Assembly: GCA_934130975.1 (NCBI GenBank)
Contig: CAKOYU010000001.1
Location: forward strand, 62,001-126,000
Reading direction: 5' to 3'
Source of the DNA: an uncultured Clostridia bacterium
Lineage (GTDB): Bacteria > Bacillota > Clostridia > TANB77 > CAG-508
DNA: 64,000 nucleotides
Part shown: positions 36,377 to 44,408 of the stretch, piece after piece
Numbering within the stretch: position 1 is the first letter of the stretch
Layout of the letters: each line of letters opens with the position of its first letter
Notes under the pieces: generated by a model
Database searches by the model: none
Seen by the model: only the letters and a program-made list of their open reading frames with translations
Told to the model about the DNA's origin: nothing
Position numbers and translations under genes: made by a program

Positions 36377-36742
36377 ATGAGCACAAAAACAATGAAAATA
36401 TTAACAACAATAGCTACAATAATATTAATTTTAGCTATTGGAACTTCAATAGTATATGGAGATACTACACCATTAGATATACAACCAGCAACAGACGGTG
36501 CTGGAGTTAACCAAGTAAAAGACCTAGGTGGAAAATTAATGGGTGTTCTACAAACTGTAGGAGTTGTAGTTGCAGTAATAATATTGATTGTATTAGGTAT
36601 AAAATATATGATGGGTAGTGCAGAAGAAAAAGCTGAATATAAAAAGACAATGATACCATATTTAGTTGGTGCAATTCTAATATTTGCAGCATCTACAATA
36701 GCAAATGTTGTATACCAATTTGCAACAAGTTTAAAAGCTTAA
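36377..36742 (+). CDS. VirB2/TrbC-family pilin, T4SS 2
   Basis: 121 residues. Signal peptide to about residue 30 (ending SIVYGD). The mature part has VirB2/TrbC-like helices: LGGKLMGVLQTVGVVVAVIILIVLGIKYMMG, a short charged loop AEEKAEYKKTMIPYLVG, and AILIFAASTIANVVYQF. Such pilins form the T4SS pilus or surface adhesin. A strong terminator follows, so this subunit may be made in excess over the rest. A close relative lies at 50101-50481. Confidence 0.85.
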   Translation: MSTKTMKILTTIATIILILAIGTSIVYGDTTPLDIQPATDGAGVNQVKDLGGKLMGVLQTVGVVVAVIILIVLGIKYMMGSAEEKAEYKKTMIPYLVGAILIFAASTIANVVYQFATSLKA

Positions 36743-36763
36743 ATTTAACAATAAAAAAACTTC

Positions 36764-36803
36764 AAAAAAAATCGATAAATGCTTCCATTTATCGATTTTT
36801 TTT
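36764..36803 (+). terminator. Strong terminator after first pilin gene
   Basis: AAAAAAATCGATAAATG and CATTTATCGATTTTTTT form a 17-bp perfect stem with a CTTC loop and a long T-run. It should limit read-through from the pilin promoter into the rest of the locus. Confidence 0.9.
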
Positions 36804-36848
36804 GCTATAATAAAATAAGATAATTGTATAAAAACAAAGGAGGAAAAT

Positions 36849-37196
36849 ATGGGAACATATAATTTACCAAGAAATGTAAAAGGGGAAGGAAGAATATTAT
36901 TTATATTTTCAACAAAATCATTAATAACAACATGTATTGGAGGTGCTATTGGGCTAGTATTTTATTTTATATTTAAAATTTTAGGATTAACAATAGTTGG
37001 TTTTGTAATAACATTAATATTTTCATTAATTGGATATATAATAGGAATGTTTAAAATACCAGATGGAAATGGTCTAGAAATAACTAGAAAAGCCGGAGGA
37101 GAAAATATAGATGATATAATTAAAAGGTATATAAAATTTAAAAAAAATAATAAAAAATTATATGTATATACAAAGGAGGAAAATTTAAATGGATAG
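36849..37196 (+). CDS. PrgI/VirB3-family T4SS protein
   Basis: 115 residues. MGTYNLPRNVKGEGRILFIFSTKSLI is the PrgI opening, followed by two membrane segments (about 26-45 and 48-66) and a C-terminal MFKIPDGNGLEITRKAGGENIDDIIKRYIKFKKNNK, characteristic of PrgI. It normally partners VirB4. The end overlaps the next gene by 8 bases. Confidence 0.85.
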   Translation: MGTYNLPRNVKGEGRILFIFSTKSLITTCIGGAIGLVFYFIFKILGLTIVGFVITLIFSLIGYIIGMFKIPDGNGLEITRKAGGENIDDIIKRYIKFKKNNKKLYVYTKEENLNG

Positions 37197-38400
37197 TGGA
37201 TCAACAGCTCAATTAATAAAATTACTTACATATATTTTAATTCCTATAGTTATTGCAGTATTTGGAATGATAGGATGTCTTGTATATTTTCTTTTTAAAG
37301 AAAAATCAAATAAGAATGAAGAAAAAAATAAATATAATGATGACAGTATAAAACCTAATACTCAAAAAACAAACAGACAATCCATATTTAATTTTATGGA
37401 ATTTGACACAATAAAAGATAATATGATTATTCAAAAAAATGCAAGTAGATATTTAATGGTAGTACAATGTCAAGGCATAAACTATGATTTAATGTCTGGT
37501 ATAGAGAAAACAGGTGTCGAAGAAGGGTTTGTGCAATTTTTGAATACATTGAGATTCCCTATACAAATATATATTCAGACAAGATCAATTAACTTAGAAT
37601 CAAGTTTAACAGGATATAGAGAAAAAGTAAAAGAAGTAGAAACAAAACTAAGGAATATGCAAATGAGATATTCTCAAATGAGAGAATCAGGAGAATATTC
37701 AGAAGAACAGTTAAAAAGAGCTTTTTATGAAGTAACTAAACAAACAAATTTATATGAATATGGTAAATCAGTATTACAAGATACAGAAAAAATGAGTTTA
37801 AATAAAAATATATTAAGTAAACAATATTATATTATATTACCATATCTTGCATCTGAAGCTGCTGGAGATGATTTAGACAAAAAAGAAATAGAGGGAATTG
37901 CATTTTCTGAGTTATATACTAGAGCTCAATCATTAATAAATTCAATTTCTATATGTGGAGTTAGAGGAAAAATATTGAAATCTACTGAGCTAGTGGAACT
38001 ATTATATATGGCTTATAATAGAGATGAAGCAGAAACATTTGGATTAGACAAAGCAGTAAAAGCTGGATATGATGAAATGTATTCAACAGCTCCAGATGTA
38101 TTGAATAAAAAAATGAAAGAACTAGATAAAATAATAGAAGAAAGAGCTTTAAAACTAGCTAATGAAAAAGTAGATGAGGCTAAATCTGAGTTAGAAAAAC
38201 AAATTGAAGAAAAAGAATACGGCATGGATGATTTAATTTCAAAAATGGCTAAAATAATAATAGAAGAAAATGAACAATATATAGGAAAAAAAGTAAAAGA
38301 TAAGGCAATTGATAAAGTTGAGCAAGAAAATACAAAAGAAGGAGGAAGAACAGATGGCAAAAAAAAGACAACAAGAGGAAGAAAAAAAGCTACAGCTTAA
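37189..38400 (+). CDS. Membrane-anchored VirB4 N-terminal-domain-like T4SS protein
   Basis: 403 residues. A membrane segment at about 12-34 is followed by FMEFDTIKDNMIIQKNASRYLMVVQCQGINYDLMSGIEKTGVEEGFVQFLNTLRFPIQIYIQTRS, the beta-rich domain that usually opens VirB4. Next come helices with a coiled-coil stretch (SSLTGYREKVKEVETKLRNMQMRYSQM) and a long charged C-terminal helix ending in Lys/Arg-rich KKTTRGRKKATA. Its last 47 bases overlap virB4. The protein at 18284-18820 holds the same domain in T4SS 1. Confidence 0.75.
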   Translation: MDSGSTAQLIKLLTYILIPIVIAVFGMIGCLVYFLFKEKSNKNEEKNKYNDDSIKPNTQKTNRQSIFNFMEFDTIKDNMIIQKNASRYLMVVQCQGINYDLMSGIEKTGVEEGFVQFLNTLRFPIQIYIQTRSINLESSLTGYREKVKEVETKLRNMQMRYSQMRESGEYSEEQLKRAFYEVTKQTNLYEYGKSVLQDTEKMSLNKNILSKQYYIILPYLASEAAGDDLDKKEIEGIAFSELYTRAQSLINSISICGVRGKILKSTELVELLYMAYNRDEAETFGLDKAVKAGYDEMYSTAPDVLNKKMKELDKIIEERALKLANEKVDEAKSELEKQIEEKEYGMDDLISKMAKIIIEENEQYIGKKVKDKAIDKVEQENTKEGGRTDGKKKTTRGRKKATA

Positions 38401-40312
38401 TGAGGAATCACAATTATTAAATAGACAGACAATAAAGGAACTAATAGCACCGTCAGGAATAGATGCAAGTAATATAGATCATTTGGAAATTATTTCAAAT
38501 GTAAAAAAGTATGCAAGGAGTTTTTTTGTATCTACATTACCAAGAATGTGTACATTCCCAGAATTGTTTAGAGATATGTATTTTTTTGGAGATATAAATA
38601 CTTCAATATATATTACTCCTATACAAGAAGCCAGATCACAAAGTGAGTTAAATAAGGTTATAAATGAACTTGAGACTGAAAGAATCGTTGCAGCAGATAG
38701 AGGAAATATAAATAGGGAAAGTAATTTAACACAAAAAAGATTTGAAGCAGAACAATTAAGAGATGAAATTGCTGCTGGATTTAATAAATTATATGAAGCT
38801 TCAATAGTTTCAACAATATTTACATATAATTTAGCGGATTTAGATAGACTTACTAAATTATTAGCAACAGATATGTCAAAGTCCTTAGTTGGTATAAAAA
38901 CTGCTTGGGCAATGCAAGAAGATGCATTTAAATCAAATCTACCATTGATGGATGATAAAATAAAAAAACAACATACTTTTGATAGACGTTCAATGTCAAC
39001 TGTATTCCCATTTGTAACTTCTGAAGTAGGACATGAAACAGGAATTCCACTAGGATTTAACAAACAGACAGGTGCTCCAATATTATTTGACAATTTTCAT
39101 AGTTCACTTACAAATTATAATATGGTTATATTTGCTAAATCTGGTGCAGGAAAATCAGTAACTATGAAAACATTAATAAGTAGATCATCATTATTAATGG
39201 GGATTGAAAGTTTGGCACTAGATGCAGAAGGTGAATATGAAGTAGTAGCAGAGTCATTAGGTGGAATAAATGTAGTACTTAGTCCAACATCAAAAACTGT
39301 TATCAACTTGTTTGATATAGAAACAGAAACTGCAAAAGATGAAATAACAGGTAAAGAAAGATTAGGACTAAATGTAGAAAATAAAGTTGAGGATGTAACT
39401 CAGGCATTATTAACAATGGCAAGAGGTAGTACAAGAAGTAAGGAAGTAAATGAGTTAACGAAACAGATTATAGCAGAATCTGTTGCTGAAGAATATGCTG
39501 CATTAGGAATAACAAATAAACCAGATAGTTTATATGAAGCATCAGGAACTTTTAATAGGGGAGATAAACTATATAGAGAAAAGAAAAAAATGCCAACAAT
39601 AGGTTCTTGGTATAAAAGAATACAAGCGAAGGCACAAGATAATATGAATGATGACTATAGATATCACTACAGCTATTTATTAAAAGTTATGAAGCAATAT
39701 ATAAGAGAGTATAACGGACAAATGGCTTATTTTGATGGACAGTCAACATTTGAATTACTTGAAGGAGCACCATTTATAAATTTGGATATATCTCAGTTAG
39801 AGGAAAAATTTGCAAGACCACTTGCACAACAAATTCTTTTAACTTGGATATGGGAAAAATTTGTTAAGAAGAATAGTGAAGATAGAAGTAAAGCTACTAA
39901 AAAAAGAGTTATTGTTGATGAGGCATGGATGTTGCTTCCATACCCAGAAGCCGTAGACTTTTTAAATACAATGGCTAGACGTGCAAGAAAAAGAAATGTT
40001 TCACTAGCAGTAGTTTCACAGAGATTCCAAGATTTCTATGAAAAACCAGAAGCACAAGCAGTACTTACATCTTCTGATACAAAGTTATTTTTAGCACAAG
40101 ATAAATCTGAAATACAATATTTAAAAGAAGTGTTTAAGTTAAGTGAAGGTGAAGCAGGATTTTTAGTAACTTGTGGAAAAGGTGAAGGTCTATTGAAGGT
40201 TGGCGCTGAATCTGCAATTTTACAAATAACTCCTACTCAAAAAGAATTCGAATTTGTTGAAACAAACTTAAATAAATTGGTCAATAAAAGAAGAGTTACA
40301 GGAAATCTCTAA
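38354..40312 (+). CDS. VirB4/TraC-like T4SS ATPase, T4SS 2
   Basis: 652 residues from the ATG at 38354, eight bases after GGAGG; the frame is open further upstream without a site. LIAPSGIDASNIDHLEI opens the VirB4 core. Walker A AKSGAGKSVT at about 260-270, LDAEGEYEVVAESLGG, Walker B RVIVDEAWMLLP near 517, and VSQRFQDFYEKPEAQAVLTSSDTKLFLAQDKSE. It powers T4SS assembly and substrate transport at the inner face of the membrane. Confidence 0.95.
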   Translation: MAKKRQQEEEKKLQLNEESQLLNRQTIKELIAPSGIDASNIDHLEIISNVKKYARSFFVSTLPRMCTFPELFRDMYFFGDINTSIYITPIQEARSQSELNKVINELETERIVAADRGNINRESNLTQKRFEAEQLRDEIAAGFNKLYEASIVSTIFTYNLADLDRLTKLLATDMSKSLVGIKTAWAMQEDAFKSNLPLMDDKIKKQHTFDRRSMSTVFPFVTSEVGHETGIPLGFNKQTGAPILFDNFHSSLTNYNMVIFAKSGAGKSVTMKTLISRSSLLMGIESLALDAEGEYEVVAESLGGINVVLSPTSKTVINLFDIETETAKDEITGKERLGLNVENKVEDVTQALLTMARGSTRSKEVNELTKQIIAESVAEEYAALGITNKPDSLYEASGTFNRGDKLYREKKKMPTIGSWYKRIQAKAQDNMNDDYRYHYSYLLKVMKQYIREYNGQMAYFDGQSTFELLEGAPFINLDISQLEEKFARPLAQQILLTWIWEKFVKKNSEDRSKATKKRVIVDEAWMLLPYPEAVDFLNTMARRARKRNVSLAVVSQRFQDFYEKPEAQAVLTSSDTKLFLAQDKSEIQYLKEVFKLSEGEAGFLVTCGKGEGLLKVGAESAILQITPTQKEFEFVETNLNKLVNKRRVTGNL

Positions 40313-40327
40313 GTGGAGGAGGAAAGA

Positions 40328-42853
40328 ATGAAGTTTATAACGAGTAAAGATAGTATTGCACGAAAGATAGTAATAGGTTTATTAATAGCTTTAACATTGA
40401 CTTTTGCAATTGTTCCTAATTATAGTGTTTATGCGACAGAAGTATTAGAATCAGATGATTTACCGGATGAATCTTTTACAATAGGAGGAACGTTATTACA
40501 ACAACTTATACAACTTGTTGATGGAATTGCAGACATTGTAATGGGAGCATTAAATAAATTCATGGTTGGAGCAGATGGTTTTACATCTGCTATGCTAGAA
40601 AAAGATGATGTTAATATTGGAAATGAAGAGTCTTGGTTATATGCTGGTGATGTTGCAGATGATAAGGTCGACTTTGAATTTGGGGATGGAACTATAGATA
40701 CTTCTTGGTTTGGAGGAAAAAAATATAGTATACCTAATTTTTTATATTCACCTGAGGCAATTTTTTCGAATAATATAGCCTCATTAGATGTTAATTTTTT
40801 GAATCCTAATACATATGTATCGGTTTCTAATAGCGAAGAAGCTAATACTGCTGCTATATCTGGAGCAGGAGAGAATGGGTTACAAAAAATAATAGCGAAT
40901 TGGTATATTTCATTTAGAAACATAGCTATAGTAGGGTTATTATCAGTTTTGATATATTTAGGTATTAGAATTCTAATTAGTTCAACAGCTGCTGATAAGG
41001 CTAAATACAAAGAAAATTTACAAAATTGGGTTGTAGCGTTATGCTTAGTATTTTTTATGCATTATATAATGTCTGGATTGTTGATGATAACAGACAAAGT
41101 TACTGAGTTATTTGATAGTACAGCAAATAATTCAATTACAGTGTTAGTTGATGATGGTCACATAAAATTTAGAACAAATCTTATAGGTTATATAAGGTTT
41201 AGTGCACAATCTAAAAGTACATATAATACAGTTGCTTATTCTTTGTTATATTTGATTTTAGTAATTTATACAGTAGTTTTTACTTTTATGTATTTTAAAA
41301 GATTTTTATATATGGCGTTTTTGACAATGATTGCACCATTGGTTGCTTTAACTTATCCAATTGATAAAGCTGGAGATGGAAAAGCTCAAGCATTTAATAT
41401 GTGGTTTAAGGAATATGTTATGCATCTTGTATTACAGCCAGTACATTTAATATTATATGTAGCTTTAGTATCATCGGCAATGGATTTAGTAAAGAATAAT
41501 ATGATATATGGGTTAGTTGCTATTGGATTTTTGATACCAGCAGAGAATTTAATAAAGAAAATGTTTAACCTAAATAAGGCTGAGACTACAAGTGGAATTG
41601 GTTCATTTGCAGGTGGTGCTTTAACAATGCAGGGATTAAATAAAGTAGCTTCTGCTATTGGTGGAAGAAAATCAAAAGAGAACTCAGGTGGTGAAAAGAG
41701 TTCGGAATCTAACGAAGTTGCAAATAATAGAATTAGAACTCAAGATAGAAGCTTTTTACAATCATTTGGAAATGATAATAATAGACAAAATCCACAATTA
41801 ACAAATGAACAAATAAATAATAATCAAGAAGATAATGAACAGACAAATGTAAATTCTCAAGATCCGGAAAGACAAAGAATGATGGAAGATAGAGAGAGAA
41901 CAAATGATGAAAATGTTTCTGAATTTGATAGAGAAGAATCAGAACAGCAGATTGGTATAATGAATGATAATATGAGAGATGGAGTAAATCCAGATAATGG
42001 ACAACCAGATAGAATAAGAGAAAATAATCTACATCAACCAATTCAAGCAAATAAAGGATGGAAAAGAAAAAGAGCGTTAAAAGGAGCTAAAAAGGCTTTA
42101 AAGGGAGCATATAAAGGAGCTAAAATATTAACAACTGTAGGAGGTGCTGCAGGAGGTGCTTTAGTTGGGGTTGCTGCTGGAGCTGCTACTGGTGATGCAT
42201 CTAAAGTCTTTACATATGCTAGTGCAGGTGCATTAGCAGGAAAAACTATAGGAGGAGCTGTAAGTAATTTGCCAGAAAAGGTTACTAAAAAAGGAACGGA
42301 TATTAGAGATAGTTATAACAATTTTAAAGAAGAAAATACATATGAAAAAGAAAAAGCAGAAAGAGGCATTAAATTTGCTTCAGAACAAGCTGCTATTAGA
42401 CAAAATAATAGAGAACAAGCAAAATTTATGAAGAATGAAGCTGAAAAGAAAAAATATGAAGAAATGGCAGGAAGAATTAGTCAAAAGACTGGAAAAGATA
42501 TGAATACAGAGGAACTAATGAATTTGGCGTTTGATTATAAGAAAGCAGGTATAATTGATGAGAAGCAAATAGAAAATGGATTAACTGTTGAAAAGATGCA
42601 TGATAATGATAATAATATACATGAAAATATGATAGATATTGTTGGTATGACTAAAGAATATGGTAAAGATTATGTATTAGATGAGAAGAAACGTAATACA
42701 ATGCAAGAAACTATAAAAGCAAAAGTCAATGGAGAACAAAACCAAGACAAAGTTTGGAAATTATATACTGAGACTTTAGGATTAAAAGAAAGAGGAGAAC
42801 AGTATAGTATGAATAGAAGACGTGAACCTATAAATCCAAACGGTAATAATTAA
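40328..42853 (+). CDS. VirB6/TrbL-like T4SS membrane protein with long cytoplasmic tail
   Basis: 841 residues from the ATG at 40328, just after GGAGGAGGAAAGA. Signal peptide about 1-37. A loop with acidic residues follows, then about six to seven membrane segments between residues 190 and 410 (YISFRNIAIVGLLSVLIYLGIRILIS, CLVFFMHYIMSGLLMITD, FMYFKRFLYMAFLTMIAPLVALTYPIDK), the Gram-positive TrbL/VirB6 pattern. The tail is Asn/Gln/Glu-rich (460-580), then a glycine-zipper-like hydrophobic element VGGAAGGALVGVAAGAATG near 600, then a charged helical end. Likely channel-forming component. Confidence 0.85.
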   Translation: MKFITSKDSIARKIVIGLLIALTLTFAIVPNYSVYATEVLESDDLPDESFTIGGTLLQQLIQLVDGIADIVMGALNKFMVGADGFTSAMLEKDDVNIGNEESWLYAGDVADDKVDFEFGDGTIDTSWFGGKKYSIPNFLYSPEAIFSNNIASLDVNFLNPNTYVSVSNSEEANTAAISGAGENGLQKIIANWYISFRNIAIVGLLSVLIYLGIRILISSTAADKAKYKENLQNWVVALCLVFFMHYIMSGLLMITDKVTELFDSTANNSITVLVDDGHIKFRTNLIGYIRFSAQSKSTYNTVAYSLLYLILVIYTVVFTFMYFKRFLYMAFLTMIAPLVALTYPIDKAGDGKAQAFNMWFKEYVMHLVLQPVHLILYVALVSSAMDLVKNNMIYGLVAIGFLIPAENLIKKMFNLNKAETTSGIGSFAGGALTMQGLNKVASAIGGRKSKENSGGEKSSESNEVANNRIRTQDRSFLQSFGNDNNRQNPQLTNEQINNNQEDNEQTNVNSQDPERQRMMEDRERTNDENVSEFDREESEQQIGIMNDNMRDGVNPDNGQPDRIRENNLHQPIQANKGWKRKRALKGAKKALKGAYKGAKILTTVGGAAGGALVGVAAGAATGDASKVFTYASAGALAGKTIGGAVSNLPEKVTKKGTDIRDSYNNFKEENTYEKEKAERGIKFASEQAAIRQNNREQAKFMKNEAEKKKYEEMAGRISQKTGKDMNTEELMNLAFDYKKAGIIDEKQIENGLTVEKMHDNDNNIHENMIDIVGMTKEYGKDYVLDEKKRNTMQETIKAKVNGEQNQDKVWKLYTETLGLKERGEQYSMNRRREPINPNGNN

Positions 42854-42882
42854 AGTGTATAAAGGTAGAAAGAGGAAGTATT

Positions 42883-43818
42883 ATGTATAAAATATGGAGT
42901 TACTATAATCATAATAAATTAAAAGTCTGGACAGTAATACTATTCATAATATTTATGCTAGCAATTATAAGAGCATTAAATATGGATTCAAAGAATAGAA
43001 GTGGAAGAAAAGAAAATAAAGAAACAACATCTAATGTTGTTTCTTATCATAATGAAAGCAAATCAATGGTAGATGGAGATAGTGTATCTAAAAAGTATAG
43101 TGAAGATTTAGGAAAGTTTATAAATCAATTTTTTACATATTGTGTTGAACATAATCCACAAGCAGCTTATAATATGATAGCAAATGATACAAAACAAGAG
43201 CTATATCAAACAGAAGAACTATTTGAAAAAAATTATTATAAAAATAGATTTGAAGGGGATAAACAATTTTCTTTTCAATCATGGTCAAGTTCAAACAATT
43301 TATTTATATATCAAGTAAAAATATTTGATAATATGCTTACAACAGGAAAAACAAGTGATAATTATATAGAAGAATATGTTACTATTAGTAATAATGAAGG
43401 AGAATATAAGATTAATTTAAATAGTTACTTGGGAAGTAAATCTATAAATAAAAAGACAGAGGATGACACTCTAGCTGTTCAAGTAATAAAGGTAGATAGA
43501 TATTTAGATTATGAGATATATACTATTAATATTAAAAATAAGACAGCTACAAATTTATTGATAGATACAAGAAGTAAGAATAATACATGTTATGTTGAAG
43601 ATAATTTAGAAAATAAGTTTGAGGCTCTTTTGTACGAAAACAATGAAAGTGATTTTAAATTTGCTCCAAATGAAGTAAAAACAATAAAAATTAAGTTTAA
43701 TGTAGCCTATAGATTGAATTTAGAAATTAAGAGCATTAATTTTACAGATATTGTAGATAGTTTAAAATATAGTAAAGATAAAAAAATATATAGAGAAACA
43801 TTTAGAGCTGATATTTAA
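42883..43818 (+). CDS. Membrane-anchored T4SS accessory protein, VirB8/TcpC-like in layout
   Basis: 311 residues. Short basic N-terminus, one membrane segment (about 15-33), then an extracytoplasmic domain beginning FINQFFTYCVEHNPQAAYNMIANDTKQELYQ, which looks like an NTF2-like fold used by VirB8/TcpC proteins. A beta-rich C-terminal half follows (VQVIKVDRYLDYEIYTINIKNKTATNLLID), resembling an immunoglobulin-like domain. The family is not recognised with certainty. Confidence 0.6.
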   Translation: MYKIWSYYNHNKLKVWTVILFIIFMLAIIRALNMDSKNRSGRKENKETTSNVVSYHNESKSMVDGDSVSKKYSEDLGKFINQFFTYCVEHNPQAAYNMIANDTKQELYQTEELFEKNYYKNRFEGDKQFSFQSWSSSNNLFIYQVKIFDNMLTTGKTSDNYIEEYVTISNNEGEYKINLNSYLGSKSINKKTEDDTLAVQVIKVDRYLDYEIYTINIKNKTATNLLIDTRSKNNTCYVEDNLENKFEALLYENNESDFKFAPNEVKTIKIKFNVAYRLNLEIKSINFTDIVDSLKYSKDKKIYRETFRADI

Positions 43819-43841
43819 AATTACTAAAAGAGGTGAAATAT

Positions 43842-44408
43842 TTGGGAATAATAAACAATTTCAAAAATAATGCAAAAAAAGAAGCTACTAATCAGATGAA
43901 AAAACAAGCTAAACAAGCAATGAAGAAGGTAGCACTTAAGGCTTTATCTTCGGCAGTAACTGTAGCTATGCCTGTATTAGTGCCTGCTATAATAGCGGCT
44001 ACAATAGGATGTATAGTTTATGGATTAATTGATTTAGGTGTAGAATTATTTACTTCAGAAAATAATCCTAAATTAGTATATGAAACCTTGGGAATAGAAG
44101 ATGTATCAGACTTAATTGAAATAAAAGGCAATGAACAAGATGGATATTATTTAGATTTTGTTGATGGAATTGATGAAAAGTTAAAAGAGATTGTAGAAGG
44201 ATATAACAAATCAGCAGAATATCACGCTATGCCAAAGGATATAAATTTTATAAAAAAAATGTTAAAAGCAGAGGTTATTACACAATTTCCTGACTTAAAA
44301 GGTAATATTCCAAGTGATTCAGAAGATGGTTTTCAAGGAACGGTTACAATAAGAAGAGTAACACCAAATAAAGAATTGCGGAGAAATGAAAAATACTGGA
44401 AAAGGTGA
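43842..44408 (+). CDS. N-terminal part of T4SS wall hydrolase, split by an apparent frameshift
   Basis: Start is TTG at 43842, six bases after AGAGGTG. Basic N-terminus (NNAKKEATNQMKKQAKQAMKKVALKAL), one membrane segment (VAMPVLVPAIIAATIGCIVYGLIDLGV), then an extracytoplasmic stretch ending in GTVTIRRVTPNKEL, where the frame runs into a stop after RRNEKYWKR. Removing one C at about 44379 gives NKELGEMKNTGKGETSTIEQ and continues without break into the next frame. I therefore read 43842-47388 as one gene of about 1180 residues with a +1 insertion. Confidence 0.7.
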   Translation: MGIINNFKNNAKKEATNQMKKQAKQAMKKVALKALSSAVTVAMPVLVPAIIAATIGCIVYGLIDLGVELFTSENNPKLVYETLGIEDVSDLIEIKGNEQDGYYLDFVDGIDEKLKEIVEGYNKSAEYHAMPKDINFIKKMLKAEVITQFPDLKGNIPSDSEDGFQGTVTIRRVTPNKELRRNEKYWKR

